Shown: positions 6,907-12,288 of the stretch, piece after piece | Numbering within the stretch: position 1 is the stretch's first letter | Layout: every line of letters starts with the position of its first letter | Assembly: GCA_002454845.1 (NCBI GenBank) | Contig: DKJQ01000067.1 | Span: 1-12,288 of the forward strand | Direction of reading: 5' to 3' | DNA from: Ignavibacteria bacterium UBA6688 | GTDB taxonomy: Bacteria; Bacteroidota; Ignavibacteria; UBA10030 | Length of the DNA stretch: 12,288 nucleotides | The notes under the pieces: model-generated | The model's input: the letters and a program-made list of their open reading frames with translations, nothing else | The model's database searches: none | What the model was told of the DNA's origin: nothing | Translations under genes and position numbers: made by a program

Positions 6907-8919
6907 TCAATAGTCGACAAGGTTTCGGAGTTTTTCGCTCAGTCTGCTTTGAGCAAGGAACTGATGCTCAAGCCTCGGGTTAAACGGCACGGGTGTTTCA
7001 AGCGATCCGAGCCGCATGACCGGCGCATCGAGAAAGCGAAAACACTCTTCCGTGATGGTGGCAGCGATCTCCCCGCCGAATCCGCCGACCGTCGTGGCCT
7101 CATGCAGCACGAGGCATTTGCCGGTCTTCTCCACGGAAGCAAAGACCGTCTCATGGTCCCATGGCAACAACGTGCGCAGGTCAATAATCTCCATGCTAAT
7201 ATCGGGAGTTACTGCGGCAATCTCCTTGATCCAGTGCACACCGAGTCCGTAGGTAACCACCGTTACATCCGTTCCTTCGTGGGCGACCCGGGCTTTCCCG
7301 AGGGGAAGATTATAATACTCATCCGGCACGTCTTCTTCCACGCTGCGATAGAGAAACTTGTGTTCAAAGAAAATCACGGGATTTGGTTCGATCAGCGCGG
7401 TAGTGATCAATCCCTTGGCATCGAACGGGGATGAGGGGTAGAGGACGCGCAGGCCGGGGACGTGGGTGAACCAAGCCTCATCACTTTGTGAATGAAACGG
7501 GCCCGCGCCGACGCCTGCACCGGTCGGCATGCGGACAGTGACGTTGACAGCATGACCCCATCGGTAGTGGGTCTTTGCAAGATTGTTGATGATCTGGTTG
7601 AAGCCGCACGCGACGAAATCGGCAAACTGCATCTCCACCATCGACGCCCTCCCGCAAAGGGAGAGGCCGAGCCCGGAGGCAAGGATGGCTGATTCGCACA
7701 AAGGAGTATTGCGCACGCGCTCTTTGCCGAACTCCTTCACAAAACCCTCTGTTACTTTGAAAACTCCCCCGTACTCCGCGATGTCCTGTCCCATCAGCAC
7801 CAGCTTCGGGTCATGCTCCATCGCCTGACGGAGCCCGTCGCTGAGGGCATTCACGAACCGTTTCGGCGATCGCCGCTCAAGGTTCGGCTCCGCCAACCGG
7901 GACCGGGATTCCGCGTACACGTCCGCAAGTTCCTTGCTCACGGAAGGATCGACATCCGGTTCCCGCAATGATGCTTCCCATGTCTCGTCGATGGTCAATT
8001 TCAGTTTCGATCGAAGGTTCTGGATCTTTTTCTCCGTCAGGATTCCGATCTCGGTCAGGTACCGGCCGAAATTCTCCACCGGGTCCTTCCGGGCCCAGCG
8101 GTCCATCAGCTCCTGGGGGACGTATTTCACCCCCGACGCCTCCTCATGCCCGCGCATGCGGAAGGTCAACGCCTCCAGAATAACCGGCTGCCGGTCTTTC
8201 CGCATCATTGCGGCGATGCTCTGCACCGCATCGTAGACGGCAAGGATATTGTTCCCATCAACCTGCACCCCTTTCATCCCGTATCCGATCGCCTTGTCGA
8301 TGAACTGCTTACATCGAAATTGTTCATTCGATGGGGTGGAAAGGCCATAACCGTTGTTTTCGATCAAAAATATAACCGGGAGCTCCCAGACGGCCGCCAC
8401 GTTCAGCGCTTCGTGGAAATCCCCTTCGCTTGTCCCGCCATCGCCGGAGAAAACAAGAGCGATCTCATCCTTCCGGTCGAGGTTGCTGGCAAGCGCTATC
8501 CCATCTGCCACTCCCAGCATCGACCCCAGGTGGGAGATCATGCCGATAATGCGGTGTTCGGTTGTTCCAAAGTGAAAGGAACGGTCGCGCCCCTTCGTAA
8601 AACCAGATGGTTTTCCCTGCCATTGAGCAAAGAGCTGTTGGAGCGGCACGGCTCGGGATGTGAAGACCCCGAGATTGCGGTGGAGCGGGAGGATAAAATC
8701 GGTTGATTGGATGGCTCTCGTACAACCGACGGCAATCGCTTCCTGTCCATACCCGGAGAACCACTTGCTTACCTTTCCCTGCCGGATCAGGAGCAACATC
8801 TTCTCTTCGATCATGCGCGGCAGGAGCATACCCTCGTACAGGTCGAGGAGCGTCCGGTCGGAATGGTCTGACCGGTCGAAGCGGATGGCCTGGAGCGCGG
8901 ATTCGGCTTGGGTGAGCAT
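6907..8919 (-). CDS. Fused E1 alpha/beta subunits of a 2-oxoacid dehydrogenase complex
   Basis: A 670-residue thiamine-diphosphate enzyme in which the alpha subunit (about residues 1-340) and beta subunit (about 351-670) of a pyruvate / branched-chain 2-oxoacid dehydrogenase E1 are joined in one chain. The alpha half has the ThDP/Mg motif starting GDGG (159-162) and ending ENN (187-189), and RMRGHEEASG (254-263). The beta half has the cofactor-contacting Glu409 in the CESAI segment, the active-site His476 in FHSQSDEAW, and a C-terminal transketolase domain with GGFGGEIAA. E1 decarboxylates the 2-oxoacid and passes the acyl group to a lipoylated E2; no E2 or E3 gene is in the window, so these must be elsewhere. 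The branched-chain type is most likely from the overall pattern, but pyruvate or 2-oxobutanoate are possible substrates. The ATG at 8919 lacks a Shine-Dalgarno; a promoter candidate lies at 8947-8975. It heads a probable operon with the D-threonine aldolase-type gene 10 bp downstream. Confidence 0.93.
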   Translation of the reverse strand: MLTQAESALQAIRFDRSDHSDRTLLDLYEGMLLPRMIEEKMLLLIRQGKVSKWFSGYGQEAIAVGCTRAIQSTDFILPLHRNLGVFTSRAVPLQQLFAQWQGKPSGFTKGRDRSFHFGTTEHRIIGMISHLGSMLGVADGIALASNLDRKDEIALVFSGDGGTSEGDFHEALNVAAVWELPVIFLIENNGYGLSTPSNEQFRCKQFIDKAIGYGMKGVQVDGNNILAVYDAVQSIAAMMRKDRQPVILEALTFRMRGHEEASGVKYVPQELMDRWARKDPVENFGRYLTEIGILTEKKIQNLRSKLKLTIDETWEASLREPDVDPSVSKELADVYAESRSRLAEPNLERRSPKRFVNALSDGLRQAMEHDPKLVLMGQDIAEYGGVFKVTEGFVKEFGKERVRNTPLCESAILASGLGLSLCGRASMVEMQFADFVACGFNQIINNLAKTHYRWGHAVNVTVRMPTGAGVGAGPFHSQSDEAWFTHVPGLRVLYPSSPFDAKGLITTALIEPNPVIFFEHKFLYRSVEEDVPDEYYNLPLGKARVAHEGTDVTVVTYGLGVHWIKEIAAVTPDISMEIIDLRTLLPWDHETVFASVEKTGKCLVLHEATTVGGFGGEIAATITEECFRFLDAPVMRLGSLETPVPFNPRLEHQFLAQSRLSEKLRNLVDY

Positions 8920-8946
8920 GATGATGTGTGGTGATGGAACGGAGAG

Positions 8947-8975
8947 AATGTAACGGGTATTCGCCTGAAGGGCAA
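8947..8975 (-). promoter_or_regulatory. Putative sigma70-type promoter upstream of the E1 gene
   Basis: On the minus strand TTGCCC (8975-8970) and TACATT (8952-8947) are 17 bp apart, each 4/6 to consensus. Transcription would start near 8940, leaving a leader of about 20 nt before the ATG at 8919. The 117-bp gap and change in gene theme relative to the upstream NTF2-like gene fit a new transcription unit here. No clear terminator hairpin is seen between 8976 and 9036. Confidence 0.4.
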
Positions 8976-9036
8976 GTTGATTAGCGAGAGGAGGGAGAAA
9001 TACGCGCTGCGGTGTTAAAGGGCGGGCTCGGGAAAA

Positions 9037-9450
9037 CTACTTTTTCTTGAAATAGATTTCCATGTCAAAAATATACCATGCGTTGCCGAACTTCAGCAAC
9101 GTGAATTTGACTTCCTGCGAAAGGCTCGGGACATCGACCTTGACGGTCACTTCGGTCTGTTTTTCGGTCACCGTCGGTTCATCACTGTAGCTGAACGGCA
9201 CCCCGCGCCAAAGCGAGACGAGTCCTTCCACGGAGCGCTGCATCTGCTCATAGTTGATGCGTTTGAGCGCGCCGGTTCCTTCCTCATCGGACATGTACTG
9301 ACACATCGCCGCGAGATCATTCGCGTCCAGCGCCTCTTTGAACGCCTGGATGGCTTTCAAGGGCGTGTCGTTGCCCAGGGCGCTCACTGGCATTCCCGCC
9401 ATGACCATGGCGAGCAGCAGGATCGACAGAATATTTTGTTTCATACCCAT
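9037..9450 (-). CDS. Exported small NTF2-like (DUF4878-type) protein
   Basis: A 137-residue protein with an N-terminal signal peptide (hydrophobic stretch about residues 7-25, then a probable cleavage near VSALG). The mature part starts with the helical pattern PLKAIQAFKEALDANDLAAMCQYM and ends in beta strands with VKFTLLKFGNAWYIFDMEIYF, the arrangement seen in small exported NTF2-like / lumazine-binding-like proteins such as DUF4878. These usually form a cone-shaped pocket; no catalytic residues are recognisable and I assign no reaction. The first ATG (9450) and a second ATG two codons later (9444) are both possible; GAG followed by an A-run lies about 11 nt before the first. It follows the zinc-ribbon gene by 55 bp and is probably the last gene of the pseudopilin-like operon. 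Confidence 0.8.
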   Translation of the reverse strand: MGMKQNILSILLLAMVMAGMPVSALGNDTPLKAIQAFKEALDANDLAAMCQYMSDEEGTGALKRINYEQMQRSVEGLVSLWRGVPFSYSDEPTVTEKQTEVTVKVDVPSLSQEVKFTLLKFGNAWYIFDMEIYFKKK

Positions 9451-9505
9451 GCTTTTTTTCTCACACGCCCCGCGTTAGAAACTCCATCTGTTTCTTGCAT
9501 GATCC

Positions 9506-9793
9506 TCATTGCTTCTGTGAAGCATCCGGGGATTCTTCCCCCGCAGTTTCCAACGTGCCGAGAAATTGCACCAGGGCCCCGAGAGCGAAGGTTTCTGGGG
9601 TTTGGTGGGGTCCCGTCAATTCTTTACCACTTACGTTCCTCACACACCAGGGACAAATTCCCTCGCGGGAAAAAAAATCCCGGTCCCCCTTTCCCTGCTC
9701 GATCGGTTCCCTCCAGGAGCCGTCAGGCAATTGCATGCGACCGCACTGTGCGCACATGATCGCAGAATTTTCCATAATATTCCCCTTTGCCAT
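9506..9793 (-). CDS. Small four-cysteine zinc-ribbon protein
   Basis: A 95-residue cytoplasmic protein. It has two knuckles, CAQC (C14, C17) and CPWC (C47, C50), spaced as for a zinc ribbon. The pattern Cys-x2-Cys, then a charged loop with DGSW and IEQ, then F-S-x-E-G-I-CPWC resembles the small zinc module often found at the ends of bacterial response regulators and PAS proteins, where it reads CAxCxxIRDxxGxW ... FSHGICPxC. Here the module stands alone with a 45-residue tail that shows no domain I recognise. Start ATG at 9793 has GAGAG about 9 nt upstream; a second in-frame ATG at residue 7 is possible. It lies 29 bp after the PilX-like gene and 55 bp before the NTF2-like gene, inside the same run, which suggests a signalling or regulatory role for the pilus-like genes; this is inference only. 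Confidence 0.72.
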   Translation of the reverse strand: MAKGNIMENSAIMCAQCGRMQLPDGSWREPIEQGKGDRDFFSREGICPWCVRNVSGKELTGPHQTPETFALGALVQFLGTLETAGEESPDASQKQ

Positions 9794-9822
9794 ACGGTTG
9801 TTCTCTCATTGCCACCCCTGCA

Positions 9823-10965
9823 TTATTCTCTCCATCCAAACACCGGGATGCGCCCCCTCCATCCCGAACCTTTGCTCCCCGCAAGATTTGTCGCGCGTTT
9901 AATCGACTCGCTGCTGTAAAAGACTCTGTGCCCCTGATTCCCCTTGCACTCTTTCTTTGTTTCCTGGTTGGGCGAGAGGAGCACGATCGCCCCCAATACG
10001 TCCATGTGAATATGAAACATATAGTCTGCAATGATAATGCCTTTGAATGCCGTTTTTTCATCCTTGGTGTGGATGTTCTCCACTCTTGCTTTCAGGCCCG
10101 CATTGCTGATCACCAGAATGCCCTCGGGGTTTTCTCCCAAGTTGGCTGATTTCCACGTCACTCCGGCCGCAAGCTCAACGTAGGTGATGCCACGCAGCGG
10201 GTACACCAGATTTTTCGGGTCGGTCACGTACTGGCTTCCTGCGGTTCCGTTCAGGGCCAGGGTCTTCAATGTTCCATTGTCATAACCGAGTGCCGCGTCG
10301 GGTGATACGGGAAATGCACCGCCCCATCCGTAGTTTTCTTCCACAATCGCCGGATGGTGAGGGAAATTCATCGCGTAGTCCTGGCTGTTCACATCGGTCC
10401 CCCCGATCATGGCGTTTTTCGTGTTGGAGAATGCGGTACCGGAGGAGACACCAAAGACGCCGGATTCCGGAACGAGAGTTCCATCCCACGTATAATCACG
10501 ACCATCGATCTGCATGTCGCTGATCGTATTATCAAGAGGACCGTCTGCCGTGAAAGCCCCGCGCACGACGGGGGGAACATATCCGAAGTTCCTGTCCGTA
10601 TAAACCACCACCACATGCGATTCCTCGCCGTAGAGAGCCGTTACCCACAACTTGATTGCTTCCTTCGGGACACCGTTCAGGTTGATGGTCGTATCGATGA
10701 TCGTATAGGTTGCGCTGTAAGCCCCAACACCGCTGAAGAGATCCGAAGGGATGTTTTTGGGTTTTGCCACCCTCCACTGTGCGCTATCGGCCAATTCCGT
10801 CAACAAGTAGGAGATCGACTGGTTGGCGATATCCCTTGCAAGGGACATATTATAGTATCCCACCATGTTTTCCACGGCCCGTTCGGAGCTTTTATTCAGC
10901 TGCAGGTTCATCACGCTGAGGATCATCGATGCGCCGAGCACTATGATGAGTGATCCTTTTCCCAC
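9823..10965 (-). CDS. PilX-like pseudopilin-type protein with large ectodomain
   Basis: A 380-residue protein with a single N-terminal hydrophobic helix (GSLIIVLGASMILSVMNLQL, about residues 4-23), a polar helix containing ARDIANQSISYLLTEL, and a long beta-rich exterior part. This is the build of PilX-type minor pilins of type IV pili / type II secretion systems, but it lacks the Gly-Phe-Thr-Leu-x-Glu processing motif. The ectodomain has repeated short beta segments (for example GILVISNAGLKARVENI and FKGIIIADYMFHIHMDVLGAIVLLS) suggesting a stacked-strand fold, and the tail ends SGWRGRIPVFGWRE. The start is a GTG at 10965-10963 directly after the TAA of the PilW-like gene; GGGAGG 7 nt upstream inside that gene supports it and indicates translational coupling. 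Function in assembly or adhesion is inferred from architecture and neighbours only. Confidence 0.75.
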   Translation of the reverse strand: MGKGSLIIVLGASMILSVMNLQLNKSSERAVENMVGYYNMSLARDIANQSISYLLTELADSAQWRVAKPKNIPSDLFSGVGAYSATYTIIDTTINLNGVPKEAIKLWVTALYGEESHVVVVYTDRNFGYVPPVVRGAFTADGPLDNTISDMQIDGRDYTWDGTLVPESGVFGVSSGTAFSNTKNAMIGGTDVNSQDYAMNFPHHPAIVEENYGWGGAFPVSPDAALGYDNGTLKTLALNGTAGSQYVTDPKNLVYPLRGITYVELAAGVTWKSANLGENPEGILVISNAGLKARVENIHTKDEKTAFKGIIIADYMFHIHMDVLGAIVLLSPNQETKKECKGNQGHRVFYSSESIKRATNLAGSKGSGWRGRIPVFGWRE

Positions 10966-11547
10966 TTACCAGCCTCCCAGGTTCTTGGGTCGGAACATTT
11001 TCGTCACTGTCACAGGGATGAACAACGTATCGATCGGTTCGCTGGGTTCCATGGTAAATTGCACCTTGATCAGCCGCACGACATCGCGGTGGTGCGAGAA
11101 CCGAAGTGAATCGTACCGCATCTCATTTCCTCCGGTATCGATATAGCTGAAGAAGAACTTTACCAGTCCGGGTGCGACATTCAGTGCGGAGTTAGCATTG
11201 ACCACGCGGTAGAGCGGGAGGTCCCGCGGATTACCCGACTGGGGAAGATCCTCGCTGGTGCCGACCGTATAGCGGATGGAATCCGGAACGCCGGTGTCAT
11301 TCAGATCGGCAGCGAACATGACCGCGAGCGATTCCGCCTTGACGAGGGGAGATCCCGAAGCACGGTACCCCGCCTTGTACAAATCATGCTCCAGCAATTT
11401 CGTCAGGTTCACGGCCGATTCCTGGGAGATCAGGTCGCGGCTCCGTTCGAACGCGGAGTTGGTAATCGTCGCGTTCAGCGTGAGGACGGTCAGCACAACC
11501 AATCCACCGATGATCATCGAGCCTATGTAGTCAAGAGACGTGTTCAT
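10966..11547 (-). CDS. PilW-like pseudopilin-type protein
   Basis: A 193-residue protein with a hydrophobic helix at about residues 8-28 (IGSMIIGGLVVLTVLTLNAT), then an amphipathic helix carrying ESAVNLTKLLEHDLYKAGYR (about 43-62). The last part matches the well-known PilW / GspJ signature in which a long helix ends in an L-x-x-D-L-x-x-x-GY segment, followed by a small beta domain. The usual prepilin-peptidase site with Glu at +5 is missing. It is probably anchored in the inner membrane with the C-terminal part in the periplasm. The ATG at 11547 is only 12 nt after the TGA of the PilV-like gene and in the same frame, four codons on, so the two genes are almost contiguous in reading phase. It abuts the PilX-like gene. 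Identification rests on architecture, not on a full-length match. Confidence 0.75.
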   Translation of the reverse strand: MNTSLDYIGSMIIGGLVVLTVLTLNATITNSAFERSRDLISQESAVNLTKLLEHDLYKAGYRASGSPLVKAESLAVMFAADLNDTGVPDSIRYTVGTSEDLPQSGNPRDLPLYRVVNANSALNVAPGLVKFFFSYIDTGGNEMRYDSLRFSHHRDVVRLIKVQFTMEPSEPIDTLFIPVTVTKMFRPKNLGGW

Positions 11548-11559
11548 GATTCCGAACCA

Positions 11560-12114
11560 TCACTGATAAAACACACGCGAGACCGCCAGGGTATCCTGCA
11601 TGCCTTCGGTAAAGACTTTCACTTCCACCTTTTTCGCGGTTGTTTGCGTTGTTGCTGCCTGACCGGTTTTTTTAGGATTCACATATTCGACGCGAATCTT
11701 CATGTCCAGAGAATCTTTAAATAACGGATTCCATGACCTTTTCTGCAACCCATGAAAATCGTCGATGTCGTTGAAAAACGGGTACCATTCGTTCAAATCT
11801 CTCCCCAATAATCCCGGGGGCGTGAAATCTGCCGGTTTCTTGGCAATCCCCGGCGGCAGACCCTTCGGCTTTCCCTTCCCGCCACCCGGTTGCTGTCCCG
11901 ACACGGAACTGTCGCTTCCTGTAACGGCAAGAACGTTATCGAAGGCCTTAGCCTGGATTTCCTCCATGAGGTTTTCGGCTTCTGCGATGCAAGCGATCAT
12001 GGCCTGTGTCTCGAGCATGTTTGAATATGTCCCGAGAATTGCTCTGTTTGCTGCGAGCGTAAGCACCGCAACGAGCGTTAATCCACCAAGCGTCAGAAGT
12101 GACTGAGATCCCAT
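11560..12114 (-). CDS. PilV-like pseudopilin-type protein
   Basis: A 184-residue protein with an N-terminal hydrophobic helix (LLTLGGLTLVAVLTLAANRAIL, about residues 6-27), a following helix with AMIACIAEAENLMEEIQAKAFDN reminiscent of PilV / GspI (...A..LAE..ME.I...), and a low-complexity Gly/Lys/Pro linker around residues 70-95 (QQPGGGKGKPKGLPPG). The C-terminal part is a small mixed domain ending VKVFTEGMQDTLAVSRVFYQ, a common final-strand pattern in minor pilins. The classical leader-peptidase motif is absent; the helix begins almost at Met1. ATG at 12114-12112 is the first start because TAA lies three codons upstream in frame. No clear Shine-Dalgarno precedes it; a perfect 8-bp inverted repeat sits 15-35 nt upstream instead. 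It is the first gene of the five-gene run. I am fairly sure it is a coding gene and less sure of the pilin assignment. Confidence 0.72.
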   Translation of the reverse strand: MGSQSLLTLGGLTLVAVLTLAANRAILGTYSNMLETQAMIACIAEAENLMEEIQAKAFDNVLAVTGSDSSVSGQQPGGGKGKPKGLPPGIAKKPADFTPPGLLGRDLNEWYPFFNDIDDFHGLQKRSWNPLFKDSLDMKIRVEYVNPKKTGQAATTQTTAKKVEVKVFTEGMQDTLAVSRVFYQ

Positions 12115-12129
12115 TTCTATTGATTAGTT

Positions 12130-12149
12130 TGTGGACAGAATTGTCCACA
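12130..12149. promoter_or_regulatory. 8-bp inverted repeat just upstream of the pseudopilin-like operon
   Basis: TGTGGACA (12130-12137) and TGTCCACA (12142-12149) are perfectly complementary around a 4-nt centre. In the minus-strand transcript this would be a hairpin starting 15 nt before the ATG at 12114, where a Shine-Dalgarno is expected but missing. As DNA it is a good candidate operator. Each arm is also one or two changes from the DnaA-box consensus TTATCCACA. I cannot tell which role is real. Confidence 0.5.
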
Positions 12150-12157
12150 GGGATAAA

Positions 12158-12174
12158 GGGCAAGATGCGTGCCC
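12158..12174. other. Small hairpin in operon leader
   Basis: GGGCA (12158-12162) and TGCCC (12170-12174) form a 5-bp stem with a 7-nt loop. On the minus strand it is followed by TTTATC, weakly terminator-like. It may be an attenuator or chance. Confidence 0.25.
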
Positions 12175-12223
12175 AACATAGCGAAAAGAGTCCCCAAAAA
12201 AAGCGGGCTGTATCACAAGAAAA

Positions 12224-12262
12224 ACGGGTTAAATCTCCTTGCCATCAGAAGAGTCAACCCGT
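12224..12262 (-). terminator. Hairpin with T-run: terminator of an upstream gene, or overlapping promoter
   Basis: On the minus strand ACGGGTT (12262-12256) pairs with AACCCGT (12230-12224), and inside it CTC and TT can pair with GAG and AA around CTGATGGC. The stem is followed by TTTTTCTT, as in a rho-independent terminator for a gene lying right of the window. The same bases contain TTGACT, 18 bp, TTTAAC, which is a passable sigma70 promoter for the pseudopilin-like operon. The two readings could even coexist. No coding sequence is visible between 12115 and 12288. Confidence 0.45.
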
Positions 12263-12288
12263 GTTATCGAAAAATCATCTCAAAACGG

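Noticed and set aside
6897..6920. Upstream TTG start for the D-threonine aldolase-type gene
   Set aside because: It would overlap the E1 coding end and add residues before the usual family start; the ATG at 6896 fits better.
11545..11562. Frameshift or readthrough fusion between the PilV-like and PilW-like genes, which are in the same frame
   Set aside because: Both sides have their own N-terminal membrane helix at the expected place, so two separate genes separated by a true stop codon is the simpler reading.
12115..12288. Replication origin
   Set aside because: Only two imperfect DnaA-like arms in one inverted repeat, no AT-rich unwinding region and no dnaA or dnaN neighbour.

Overview
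This window comes from a bacterial chromosome of moderate GC content (roughly mid-50s by eye). All twelve genes I can support lie on the minus strand, so transcription runs from high to low coordinates. Several features point to the FCB supergroup (the Bacteroidota / Chlorobiota / Ignavibacteriota side): many starts have weak or no Shine-Dalgarno sequence, two exported enzymes have Gln just after the predicted signal-peptide cleavage site, the 2-oxoacid dehydrogenase E1 is an alpha/beta fusion, and a DUF423 membrane protein is present. This placement is inference. I see no rRNA, tRNA, insertion sequence or CRISPR array.

Layout in transcription order. (1) 12114-9037 is a tight five-gene run. 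It holds three small proteins with one N-terminal membrane helix that look like PilV-, PilW- and PilX-type minor pseudopilins but lack the classical prepilin-peptidase motif. They are followed by a four-cysteine zinc-ribbon protein and an exported NTF2-like protein. The leader before it (12115-12288) is non-coding and full of inverted repeats. (2) 8919-4027 encodes a fused E1 alpha/beta 2-oxoacid dehydrogenase, a D-threonine aldolase / D-serine dehydratase family PLP enzyme, and an exported N-acyl-D-amino-acid deacylase. It ends at a two-way hairpin terminator (3995-4020). (3) 3874-2089 encodes a YdfG-like short-chain dehydrogenase and an exported acetamidase/formamidase family protein. (4) 1961 to beyond the left edge encodes a DUF423 membrane protein and a class V PLP aminotransferase, cut by the window edge.

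Regions 2 and 3 can be read together as a D-amino-acid / N-acyl-amino-acid salvage neighbourhood. The exported hydrolases would release D-amino acids and ammonia. The PLP enzyme and the dehydrogenase are from families that act on D-serine, D-threonine and related beta-hydroxy amino acids. The E1 could oxidise the 2-oxoacids formed. Each family assignment is solid; the joint pathway is a hypothesis.

The most unusual structure is not a gene. Two intergenic spacers (1971-2088 and 5611-5762) are filled almost from stop codon to start codon by DNA with an unbroken 7-bp period whose unit drifts in sequence along the tract. Both share an AGCAATC-type core with the same order of variant units, but in opposite orientations, so they form an inverted pair flanking the three-gene block 2089-5610.
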